A stretch of 17,560 nt of DNA from NCBI GenBank assembly GCA_964633845.1, contig CAZWLA010000026.1, forward strand, positions 1 to 17,560. Direction: 5' to 3'. Positions 7,125 through 14,272 of this stretch are shown here, in pieces (the first letter of the stretch is position 1; every line of letters starts with the position of its first letter). This DNA comes from JADHTT01 sp964633845. Lineage in GTDB: Bacteria; Campylobacterota; Campylobacteria; Campylobacterales; Arcobacteraceae. The notes beneath the pieces were generated by a model, which saw only the letters and a list, made by a program, of their open reading frames with translations, ran no database searches and had not been told where the DNA came from. The translations under genes and the position numbers were made by a program.

Positions 7125-8105
7125 TTATTGCACAAAATATTGTGCAATAGGTTCTTTTGTATCAAATTTAGTATCACTAAAATCTTCTCCATCTATATTG
7201 ACAGTATATTCTTGATCCTTATTAGTTTTACCGTAAGTGATAATAATTTTAGCTGCAAGTTGTTTGTCTTCTATATTTGCATTTGATTCAATTAAACAAA
7301 ATGGACCAGTAGTATCTGTAATTCTAAGAGCTATATACTTATCACTTTTTGTAGATTCTAACTTATCATTATCTTCTTTGTGACGACCAACAATAAGTTT
7401 TGCACCATTAGGAAGCCTTAAATGTCTACCTGCTTTTAGAGTATCTATATCATCAATTTTCATTGTATCGTTTTTGACAAACTCTGAGAGTCTATTTGAA
7501 AATTGAATATCAGTTAGTAAACACCCTCCACCAGGTGATTCAAAATCCTTAAGTCCAATCTTCTTAGCAAGTTCTAATTGTCTTTCTCGACTACGACCAG
7601 TAATATCCATTAGTTGATCTCTATTTACCCATCCCTCTCGTTCAGGTTTAGTTGCTGGAAGTAATTTTGCACATAATGGTCTAAGTATTAGATCTTCATG
7701 ATCATCACTTAAGCTTGCTACTTGTTCCATAGCTTCTTTTCGTTGAGACATAGGTCTTTGACCTACAACTTCACCACTTATCATAAAGGATGCATTATAC
7801 TTTTTAAGAAGTGCACCTGTATATCTAAACATGAATCCATGACAATCAATACAAGGATTAAAATTTTTACCATATCCATATTTTGGATCAAATAATACTT
7901 CATCTAAAAACTCTTGTCTAAGATCTAAAATCTCTAGCTTTGCTCCTATCTGATCACACATATTTTGCATATGATCTCTTCTATCATTTGTACTTCCAAA
8001 ACCTGTGTTTACATTTATTGCAGTTACCTCAATACCCTGATCTACAATTAATTTCATAGCTAGAACTGAATCTAGACCTCCACTAAATAATGCTAATGCT
8101 TTCAA
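7125..8105 (-). CDS. MnmA-like PP-loop ATPase, putative tRNA thiolation enzyme (TTG start)
   Basis: The 326-aa protein opens with the PP-loop LFSGGLDS (6-13), which binds ATP to adenylate a substrate. NFNPCIDCHGFMFRYTGALL carries C85 and C88 where the tRNA 2-thiouridylase MnmA has its NPC..CN Cys motif. GGGCLLTD holds C195 in the place of the second MnmA catalytic Cys. The signature GEVVGQRPMSQ (111-121) sets it apart from MnmA itself and marks a separate Campylobacterota-type family, often annotated vaguely as argininosuccinate-synthase-like. The C-terminal third (about 205-326), after GGGC, resembles an NFACT-type RNA-binding domain. I infer thiolation or a related modification of an RNA; the target base is unknown. 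The start is TTG, with a strong AAAGGAG 5 nt before it, and it overlaps the preceding envC-like stop (TTGA). It is the last gene of the - strand operon. Confidence 0.75.
   Translation of the reverse strand: MKALALFSGGLDSVLAMKLIVDQGIEVTAINVNTGFGSTNDRRDHMQNMCDQIGAKLEILDLRQEFLDEVLFDPKYGYGKNFNPCIDCHGFMFRYTGALLKKYNASFMISGEVVGQRPMSQRKEAMEQVASLSDDHEDLILRPLCAKLLPATKPEREGWVNRDQLMDITGRSRERQLELAKKIGLKDFESPGGGCLLTDIQFSNRLSEFVKNDTMKIDDIDTLKAGRHLRLPNGAKLIVGRHKEDNDKLESTKSDKYIALRITDTTGPFCLIESNANIEDKQLAAKIIITYGKTNKDQEYTVNIDGEDFSDTKFDTKEPIAQYFVQ
7126..7149. terminator. Hairpin at convergent junction, candidate terminator for the + strand operon
   Basis: TATTGCACAA (7126-7135) and TTGTGCAATA (7140-7149) are perfect 10-bp arms around the loop AATA. 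It begins 14 nt after the stop of the + strand lipoprotein gene and overlaps the last eight codons of the opposing PP-loop gene. On the + strand it is followed by GGTTCTTTTG, a weak T-rich tail. On the - strand it is followed by A-rich sequence, so it would not be a classical terminator in that direction. It may stop transcription of the + operon or protect 3' ends on both sides. Confidence 0.55.
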
Positions 8106-9397
8106 AATAACTCCTTTGGATTTATATATTTACTATTTTTTGTTGCTTGGAAGACAAGTGTCACATTGACTCTCCCTAGTACTGAACCTTTTTTAACCCA
8201 CTTACCTTTACGTATAGTTGGTGCTATTTTATCTAAGTGTGAATAGATTGTATGTAGATTATTTTTATGTTGTACAATTACTACATTATCTAAAAGTTGT
8301 GAATCTTTTTTAGAATATACAACTTTACCACTTAAAATACTTAATACTTTTGCATTTGAGTTTTTTGTCTTTAGGGTAATTGAATCATTGAAAAACTTGA
8401 TTTTATAAACTTTATCATATGAGTTTCCAAATTTTTTTATTATCTTATATTGTTTAAGTGGAGCAATTGTCTTGCGTCCTCTATATTTTGTAGTACGTAT
8501 GCCAGATGATGATGAACCTATACTTCTTACATTCATTTTAATATCTTTATTGAAGTTTTTAACAGTTTGTATAGATGTGTCTTTTTTATTACTTTTCTTT
8601 TTTGTGATTTTTTGTGATTTTTGTTGTTTCTTTTTTAATTTTGCTAACCATTTTTTTCTAGATTCTTTTGCTTTTTTTATCTCATCTTTTTTTATAATAT
8701 TTAGCTTTCCAAGTAGATTTGTAAGATCTCTTTGCTTTGTAGCAATTTTTTTTAATTCCTTTTGGTATAGCTTATGTTTAATTTTTAGTTTACTAATAGT
8801 TTTGTTATGCTTTTTTGTTAACTGTGATAGTTTTACTTTATTTTTTTGATCTTTTTTGATAAATTTGTTTAGTTTTGAAATTAGGTTTTGATTAGATTTT
8901 TGATTTTCTAATAATTGATTATATTGTGTATCTAATTCTTTTAATTGAAGTTTACTGTCTTGTGATAGAAGCCTATATATATTTGAATTAACAATTTGTT
9001 CAATTGAACTTTTTGATGCTAATTCAATAGCTATTGATGATGAATAATTGTTTATTAGAGTATCTATAATATTATTTTGAACTTTTTCTTTTAAATCCAA
9101 AATATTACCAGACTTTACTTGTAGTGTTTTTAACTTTTTTTTAGATTGTTTGAGTTTTTTTTGCTCAGTAGTTATTTTTTTTTCAAGTTTTATAATTTTA
9201 TTTTCTAAATTAGATAAGTTAGTATTTGCACTATTTATTTGTTTTGCAAGTTTTTTTATTTCAAGTTTTGTTTTGGTTTTTTGTTTAGATTTATTTTTTA
9301 ATATTTTTTTATTTGTATTAATCTTTTTATCAACAGATGAACTAGCATTAGCACTAAAGCTAAGAAGAATTAATATTAATAAAATAGATCTAATCAT
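8102..9397 (-). CDS. EnvC-like coiled-coil protein with degenerate LytM/M23 domain
   Basis: A signal peptide (about residues 1-18, cleavage near SANA) exports this 431-aa protein to the periplasm. Residues about 25-285 are very Lys-rich with heptad-like Leu/Ile spacing and form long coiled coils as in EnvC. The C-terminal domain (about 310-431) is LytM-like: TLKTKNSNAKVLSILSGKVV, then YSHLDK, then the VKKGSVLGRV strand. Its metal site is broken. The first His and Asp are N337 and T341, and the final His-X-His is TLV (413-415); only H387 remains. So it should not cleave peptidoglycan. Like E. coli EnvC, it would instead activate an amidase under control of FtsEX, whose genes lie directly upstream; the ATG overlaps the ftsX stop by 8 nt. 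The C. jejuni counterpart is Cj1275c, as I recall. An A9 run occurs in the coding strand at 9175-9183. Confidence 0.85.
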   Translation of the reverse strand: MIRSILLILILLSFSANASSSVDKKINTNKKILKNKSKQKTKTKLEIKKLAKQINSANTNLSNLENKIIKLEKKITTEQKKLKQSKKKLKTLQVKSGNILDLKEKVQNNIIDTLINNYSSSIAIELASKSSIEQIVNSNIYRLLSQDSKLQLKELDTQYNQLLENQKSNQNLISKLNKFIKKDQKNKVKLSQLTKKHNKTISKLKIKHKLYQKELKKIATKQRDLTNLLGKLNIIKKDEIKKAKESRKKWLAKLKKKQQKSQKITKKKSNKKDTSIQTVKNFNKDIKMNVRSIGSSSSGIRTTKYRGRKTIAPLKQYKIIKKFGNSYDKVYKIKFFNDSITLKTKNSNAKVLSILSGKVVYSKKDSQLLDNVVIVQHKNNLHTIYSHLDKIAPTIRKGKWVKKGSVLGRVNVTLVFQATKNSKYINPKELF

Positions 9398-10172
9398 TGA
9401 ATTTATGTCTAAATAGCACTAAAAGAACAGTTGTAATTGATATGATAAATGCTAATGCTATAATTTGTAAAAAATCTAAATCAAATCTAACAATTATAGC
9501 AAACTTGAAGTTATTTAATATATAGTATGTAAGTGCTACGACTACTGCTGATGAAAAAATAGCACTTAATATTGCAATATTTATAATTGGCTTTGCACAA
9601 TATAGTATCGAAGCTCCATGAAGTCTCATAATTGATATTTTTTCATTATGTTCATATACCCATATTTTAATATGTTTTGATAAAATCAATAAACCAAATA
9701 ATACTATAATAGCAAATAGGATATTTATGATATTTTCACTATTTGTAATTATTGAATATACTTGATTATGATCTTTTGAAAAAGTTTCCACTTTAGTAAT
9801 AGATGGTATTTCTTGTAGTTGTTTTGTAATACTATTTAAACGAAACGTAGTTGGAAAATTATTTAAATATATTTTATAAAAATATGGTAACTTTTGATTT
9901 AATAGCTCTATGGATCTTGGTGATAATTTATCTTTTAGTTTAGAAATTAGTTTATTATTGTTTAATTGTTCTAGGGTTTTAATATTTATATCTTGATTCT
10001 CTAGCTGAGACTTAAGAAGTTCACTACTAGATACTACAACTATTGAATAGTCACTAGCAATAGTATTTTTGTATGTTGTGACTGCTTTGTCAAGAGCAAT
10101 ATATATTGAATATGATAGCAGTATAGCTATCAATGGTATACTAAATGAAAAAAATCTATTAAAAGCTTTCAT
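9390..10172 (-). CDS. ftsX: Cell division ABC transporter permease subunit FtsX
   Basis: The protein shows FtsX topology: one N-terminal transmembrane helix, a periplasmic domain of about 120 aa, then three helices (ILFAIIVLFGLLIL, about 150-165, and two near the C-terminus) and a short basic tail. ISIMRLHGAS before the third helix matches the cytoplasmic coupling segment of FtsX. FtsX carries the FtsE ATP signal across the membrane to the EnvC-like factor encoded next. I chose the ATG at 10172 because GGGA lies 6 nt before it. An in-frame ATG at 10184, four codons earlier, lacks a ribosome site. With the chosen start the gene overlaps ftsE by 14 nt and codes for 260 aa. Confidence 0.88.
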   Translation of the reverse strand: MKAFNRFFSFSIPLIAILLSYSIYIALDKAVTTYKNTIASDYSIVVVSSSELLKSQLENQDINIKTLEQLNNNKLISKLKDKLSPRSIELLNQKLPYFYKIYLNNFPTTFRLNSITKQLQEIPSITKVETFSKDHNQVYSIITNSENIINILFAIIVLFGLLILSKHIKIWVYEHNEKISIMRLHGASILYCAKPIINIAILSAIFSSAVVVALTYYILNNFKFAIIVRFDLDFLQIIALAFIISITTVLLVLFRHKFND

Positions 10173-10824
10173 ATATTTTCCCATTTTCTAAAGATAGTTG
10201 TCTAAAATGAATACCAAAATTTTTTGGTACTCTATGTGTAACAACTATTACAGTGATACCAAGTTGCTCATTTGCACCTTTTAAAAGATTCCAAACTACA
10301 TTGGCTGAAAATTGATCAAGGTTACCTGTAGGTTCATCTGCAAGTATTATACTTGGATTGTGTGCAAGTGCACGTGCCACTGAAACTCTTTGTTGTTCTC
10401 CACCACTTAATTGGTCTGGATATGATCCTTTTGCGTGTGTTAGCTTTACATGAGCTAGTAGCTTATTAGCTTGATCTTTACAAATAGAATCAGAATATCC
10501 ATTGATTCTCAAAGGTAGCATTATGTTTTCTTCAATTGTATATTCTTTGATAAGCTTATAATCTTGAAATACAATTCCAATGTCTTTTCTTAAAACTCGT
10601 AGCTCTTTAGATGATAGTTTATTGATATTATGTCCATCTACTATTAGTTCACCAGATTTTGGTAAAATATTTGCATAGAGTGATTTTAGTAGTGTAGATT
10701 TACCGCTACCACTAGCACCACTAATAAATACAAAGTCTTTTTCATTTATTACAAAGTTTCCATCATCAATAATTGATCTTTGATTATCATATGTAAGCTC
10801 TAGGTGGTTTGCACTTATTATCAT
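10159..10824 (-). CDS. ftsE: Cell division ATP-binding protein FtsE
   Basis: This is a 221-aa ABC ATPase with all motifs intact: Walker A GASGSGKST (36-44), Q-loop Q87 in VFQDYKLI, signature LSGGEQQR (139-146), Walker B IILADEPTGNLD (159-170) and H-loop VVTHR with H197. The size and the adjacent ftsX identify it as FtsE rather than a LolD or MacB-type ATPase. FtsE binds the inner face of FtsX. ATP cycling is thought to switch the periplasmic EnvC-type activator and so septal peptidoglycan splitting. The ATG starts 2 nt after the trmB stop with only a weak ribosome site, which suggests translational coupling. Confidence 0.93.
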   Translation of the reverse strand: MIISANHLELTYDNQRSIIDDGNFVINEKDFVFISGASGSGKSTLLKSLYANILPKSGELIVDGHNINKLSSKELRVLRKDIGIVFQDYKLIKEYTIEENIMLPLRINGYSDSICKDQANKLLAHVKLTHAKGSYPDQLSGGEQQRVSVARALAHNPSIILADEPTGNLDQFSANVVWNLLKGANEQLGITVIVVTHRVPKNFGIHFRQLSLENGKIYESF

Positions 10825-10826
10825 AT

Positions 10827-12005
10827 CTATTTTTCAAGTCCTAGCATATTGATAATTTTTTGATGAGCTTTATAGTTTGACGTTGTTGGTATTGGTGCAC
10901 CTTGGAAGTAGGATACTTTATTGTTCTCTATAAGAAGATATTTGGTCACAGGAGCATTAAAGCTACCAAATGTAAGTGCAATAAGACCAGAGTTAGTATT
11001 TTCTTTGATAGTTAAAATATCCTCAAAATGTACAAAAAAATCATCTTGAATTTGTGATTTTCTATCGATATTTTGTTGAATCTTTTTAAAATCTATAGTT
11101 CCATTAAAACTAAAGTCAAAATCTAGATTTTTTCCTTCGCTTAACTCTTTGGCTACAAGAGTAAGGTCATATATATTTTTACCTTGCTTTTTCCATCGAT
11201 CTTCATATTTACTACTTACATCTAGCTCTTGGTTTTTTTGAATCTCTACATTTGGATAGTGACTAAGTAGTTCACTACAAAACTCATAGTAGTTTTCACT
11301 ATCAGTTCGAAGCTCAAGTGATCCATCCACTTTAAGTACCCTTAATGCCTCTTTTATAAATTTATGACTATAGATTCTTCTATGTGGTTTTTTATCCCAA
11401 GGTACAGGAAAATGTACAAAAATTTTACCTACAGAATTTGATTTTAAAAATTCCATAAAAAGTCTTGCATCATAGTTTACAGCCAGTACATTATCAATAT
11501 TTTGTAATTTTGCTTGCTTTAGCATCTGTTCAATTGATGGTGTATGAATTTCTAGACCAATAAGTTGTATATCTGGATTTTGTTTAGCTTGATGTAGTAT
11601 ATGTCTACCACTTCCAAATCCTATCTCTACCCAAATCTCTTTGTCAGTCTTAAATTCATTTACAAAATAGTTAATATCTTTTAGATATTCTTTTTTTGGA
11701 GCCACTTTTTTATCATTATGATTAATATTTGAAAAAAGAACTTCAGAGTTTGTTATTTTTGCATAAGTATTAATGGCTTCTTTAACTATACTAATTGGTG
11801 TAACCCTTGTAGGCTTATCAAACTTAATAAGTGTTCCATCTGTTTTTACTTTTTTAGTAAGTAAAAAATCTTTTTCTTTATTTGTAATATAGATTTTTGT
11901 ATCACCATTGTATATAGAGTGAGCTTCAAAATTAAACTCTACACCATCAAGTTTTGATGGCGTAGTAAGATTATTACTATTATTTGGTATTAAAATATGC
12001 GGCAT
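10827..12005 (-). CDS. trmB: tRNA (guanine-N7-)-methyltransferase TrmB, extended form
   Basis: TrmB forms m7G at position 46 of tRNA using S-adenosylmethionine. The methyltransferase core lies at about residues 120-275: WVEIGFGSGRHILHQA is the SAM-binding loop, LIGLEIH the acidic end of strand 2, and FVHFPVPWDKKPHRRIYSH the family signature. GSLELRTDSENYYEF contains the conserved T-D pair. At 392 aa it is far longer than the usual 210-240 aa. About 115 N-terminal and 110 C-terminal residues are added, as in Campylobacter and Helicobacter orthologues. The C-terminal part (for example GLIALTFGSFNAPVTKYLLIE) has no function I can name. The start codon lies 3 nt after the FlpA-like stop. Confidence 0.92.
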   Translation of the reverse strand: MPHILIPNNSNNLTTPSKLDGVEFNFEAHSIYNGDTKIYITNKEKDFLLTKKVKTDGTLIKFDKPTRVTPISIVKEAINTYAKITNSEVLFSNINHNDKKVAPKKEYLKDINYFVNEFKTDKEIWVEIGFGSGRHILHQAKQNPDIQLIGLEIHTPSIEQMLKQAKLQNIDNVLAVNYDARLFMEFLKSNSVGKIFVHFPVPWDKKPHRRIYSHKFIKEALRVLKVDGSLELRTDSENYYEFCSELLSHYPNVEIQKNQELDVSSKYEDRWKKQGKNIYDLTLVAKELSEGKNLDFDFSFNGTIDFKKIQQNIDRKSQIQDDFFVHFEDILTIKENTNSGLIALTFGSFNAPVTKYLLIENNKVSYFQGAPIPTTSNYKAHQKIINMLGLEK

Positions 12006-12008
12006 ATA

Positions 12009-13292
12009 TTATTTTTCTTGATTAACAACTGGTAGTGTAATAGATGTAGCTGGAGTTAGTTTTGAAACTAGTCCATTTTCATCTACTGATTGTAGTTGGT
12101 ACTCATATGTTATACCTCGTACTATATCATTATCTTCAAATCTTAAGCCTTGTATATTTGGTATAACAGTTTGTTTTTTACTAAAGTATCCCTCTTGCAC
12201 AGTTTTTATGATATTATATGATACTGCTCTTTTGTCAGCACCAACTACCCAATTTAAAATTGCTTTATTTCCTTCTATTAAAGCAAGTATTACTATTGGT
12301 TTATCAGGTTTAGATAGGGTCATACCCATAACAGATGCAATATCTTTTGAGCTTTCTAAATTATCTTTATCAATTGTAGTAACTTTATAAAATTGAACTT
12401 TTCCATCTTCATTTACTATCTCTGTATAGATATTGTTTTTTACGTCAATGTGGGCCACTTCCTTAAAAAACTTATCAGTACTAGCTAATCCTCTATATAT
12501 TTTGTAAGATTTTATATCAGCAGTAGGTGATGCTTCCCATGTAAGCTCTATTTTTCGAGGCAGGTCTTTTGTAGCATTTAAACTTTGAATGCTAAGTGGT
12601 AATGGTTTTGTCTTAGCCTGCACTATCTTACTTGAAGATGAATCAAGACCATCAAAAGTAGTTGCAATCACTTTATATAAGTATACTTCATTGTCACCTA
12701 AATTAGTATCAATATACTCAGCATTTAATCTACCTTTTATAGTTTTTATATTTTTCCATTTTGGAGATTGAAGAGTTGATCTTTGAATTTTATATGATTT
12801 TACAGCACTGTTTGTATGTGGTCTCCATATGATTTTGATCTGTCTTGGTAGATCTGAAATAGCAGCTATAAAACTAACCGATTCAAATGTAGGTAAAGTT
12901 TGAGCCATATGAGTTTTGCTAGGGATTGATTCTTGACCATTTGATCCAATAGATGCTATTGCATATAGATATTTTGTATTTGGTGCAAGGTCGATATCTA
13001 CATAGTGTGATGTATACCTAGTATCAAGAGTTTTAATTCTCTTTAATTTTTGCCCATCTATTTGCATATTTGCTCTATAGATATGGTATCCCTTTGACCT
13101 GTCATCTTCAACACCACTCCATTCTAAAGCAATAGTAGTCATGTCTGATAAGTGCTTAATAGAGTTACCATTAACAGATTCAAGTGTTTCATCAATTTTT
13201 GGTTTTGTTGGGGTACTTAAGTTCTGTTGGTCACATCCACTAATTAGTAAAACTAAAGATACTGTCAATATAGCGTTGATTAATCTTTTCAA
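12009..13292 (-). CDS. flpA: FlpA-like lipoprotein with fibronectin type III repeats (TTG start)
   Basis: I start this gene at the TTG at 13292, which follows AAGGAG at a 6-nt spacing. The upstream ATG at 13340 has no such site and would add 16 residues before the signal. From the TTG the protein is 427 aa, and a lipoprotein signal ends LLISGC (C20). Four repeats of about 90-100 aa follow (about 45-130, 135-228, 232-322 and 328-420), each with the pattern Trp ... YxIYR/YKIQR ... YLYKVxA typical of FN3 domains. The operon position equals that of C. jejuni FlpA (Cj1279c), a surface lipoprotein adhesin that binds fibronectin. The second repeat contains WRPHTNSAVKSYKIQR (156-171), matching the WRPH core of the published FlpA binding region. 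Whether this protein binds anything is unknown. Its first 53 nt overlap the rluD end. Confidence 0.85.
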   Translation of the reverse strand: MKRLINAILTVSLVLLISGCDQQNLSTPTKPKIDETLESVNGNSIKHLSDMTTIALEWSGVEDDRSKGYHIYRANMQIDGQKLKRIKTLDTRYTSHYVDIDLAPNTKYLYAIASIGSNGQESIPSKTHMAQTLPTFESVSFIAAISDLPRQIKIIWRPHTNSAVKSYKIQRSTLQSPKWKNIKTIKGRLNAEYIDTNLGDNEVYLYKVIATTFDGLDSSSSKIVQAKTKPLPLSIQSLNATKDLPRKIELTWEASPTADIKSYKIYRGLASTDKFFKEVAHIDVKNNIYTEIVNEDGKVQFYKVTTIDKDNLESSKDIASVMGMTLSKPDKPIVILALIEGNKAILNWVVGADKRAVSYNIIKTVQEGYFSKKQTVIPNIQGLRFEDNDIVRGITYEYQLQSVDENGLVSKLTPATSITLPVVNQEK

Positions 13293-14232
13293 GATCTTCT
13301 CCTTGGGTGAAGTTTGTATTATAAAACTCTTTATATTCATTTGATAGTTCTGCTTTAAATAACATCTTTTTACCTGATACTGGATGTATTAGGTATAGAT
13401 GATATGCATGCAGATAAATTCTACTTATGTTATCTAATTTGCCTTTAAAATCATATAATATATCGCCTACTATATGACGATTTATAAAATTCAGATGAGC
13501 TCTGATTTGGTGGGTTCTACCTGTAAATAGTTTGGCTAAAATAAGCTCATATTTACCATCATCACTCTGACTAACTTTTCCAAATGCTGTTTTGGCTTCT
13601 TTGCCATCTAGTCTAACTGATATTTTGATACGATTATTTACATTTCGTCCGAGTGGTTGATCTACAATAGTATGATCTTTAAGTGGCATATCTATAATTG
13701 CAAGATAGTATCTACCCATAGATTTATCTTGTAATTGTTTTGATAGCTTTACATGTGCTTCATTTGTCTTAGCAATTACCATTGCCCCACTTGTACCCTT
13801 GTCAAGTCTATGTACAATGCCATGTCGCTCTTCGCCGCTAATTGTTGAGAGAGATATCCCCTTGTACTTTAACCAATCTACAAGGGTTGGCTCACTTACA
13901 CTTGGTGCGTCATGCACAATAAGATCAATTGGTTTATTGATTACTAATATATGGTCATCTTCATAAATTATTTGAATATTAAACTTATCATCATCTAGAA
14001 AGTCTATATTGCTTAATTGCTTTGGTTCTATAGGTGCTGGAAGATATAACTCTATTGTTTGAGATAGTTTTAATTTAAGTCCATTTTTAGTGATAGTTTT
14101 ATTATCAATCTTTACAAAACCTTTTTTTATAAGTTGGATTGTTTGATTTCTAGTTTGATTAATCATCTCACTTAAGAATAGGTCTAGCCTTTTGCCATCG
14201 TAATTTTCATCTACAATAAAATTTTTAGTCAT
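13240..14232 (-). CDS. RluD-family 23S rRNA pseudouridine synthase
   Basis: An N-terminal S4 RNA-binding domain (about residues 1-70, KRLDLFLSEMINQTRNQTIQLIKKGFVKID) precedes the RluA/RluD catalytic domain. The catalytic motif HRLDKGTSGAMVIAKT (about 142-157) supplies the essential Asp. GRTHQIRAHL (about 239-248) is the second family signature, and YEDDHILVINKPIDLIVH the strand leading into it. The 330-aa length fits RluD. RluD itself modifies helix 69 of 23S rRNA; RluC and RluA are close relatives, so the exact uridines are inferred only from the S4 domain and length. The start ATG follows AGGG of the short divergent region. It is the first gene of the seven-gene - strand operon. Confidence 0.9.
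   Translation of the reverse strand: MTKNFIVDENYDGKRLDLFLSEMINQTRNQTIQLIKKGFVKIDNKTITKNGLKLKLSQTIELYLPAPIEPKQLSNIDFLDDDKFNIQIIYEDDHILVINKPIDLIVHDAPSVSEPTLVDWLKYKGISLSTISGEERHGIVHRLDKGTSGAMVIAKTNEAHVKLSKQLQDKSMGRYYLAIIDMPLKDHTIVDQPLGRNVNNRIKISVRLDGKEAKTAFGKVSQSDDGKYELILAKLFTGRTHQIRAHLNFINRHIVGDILYDFKGKLDNISRIYLHAYHLYLIHPVSGKKMLFKAELSNEYKEFYNTNFTQGEDLEKINQRYIDSIFSFTN
13281..13304 (-). promoter_or_regulatory. Shine-Dalgarno and TTG start that set the FlpA-like boundary
   Basis: Read on the - strand, AAGGAG is followed by AAGATC and then TTG AAA AGA. The site lies inside the last codons of rluD. It gives a classical lipoprotein signal starting Met-Lys-Arg, so the TTG is far more likely than the upstream ATG at 13340. 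The arrangement also predicts coupled translation from rluD. Confidence 0.8.
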
Positions 14233-14272
14233 ATTTGGCTACCCTTGTATATTAAGTTTTTATAGGACATCA
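14233..14272. promoter_or_regulatory. 40-bp divergent promoter region between rluD and rodA
   Basis: Both operons must start here or inside the opposing genes. On the + strand TATATT at 14248-14253 is a plausible -10 box for rodA and TAGGA (14262-14266) its ribosome site. On the - strand TATAAA (14258-14263) or TAATAT is a possible -10 for rluD, followed by AGGG as ribosome site. Any two such promoters would overlap, with their upstream elements inside the other coding region. The boxes are weak evidence in AT-rich DNA. Confidence 0.4.

Noticed and set aside
8599..8625. Doubled TTTTTTGTGA as a possible tandem repeat array or binding site
   Set aside because: Only two units, explained by Lys/Gln-rich coiled-coil codons on the - strand.
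8472..9416. Phe-rich open frames on the + strand opposite the EnvC-like gene (8472-8849 and 9150-9416)
   Set aside because: Poly-Lys codons read backwards give poly-Phe. These are shadows of the coiled-coil coding sequence, not membrane proteins.
13293..13340. ATG at 13340 as the start of the FlpA-like lipoprotein
   Set aside because: It would put 16 extra residues before a classical lipoprotein signal and lacks a ribosome site, while TTG 13292 has AAGGAG at ideal spacing.
12208..13344. Short + strand frames opposite the FlpA-like gene (12208-12390, 12589-12771, 13141-13344)
   Set aside because: They lie antisense to the FN3 repeats or across its start, with no ribosome sites or family features.
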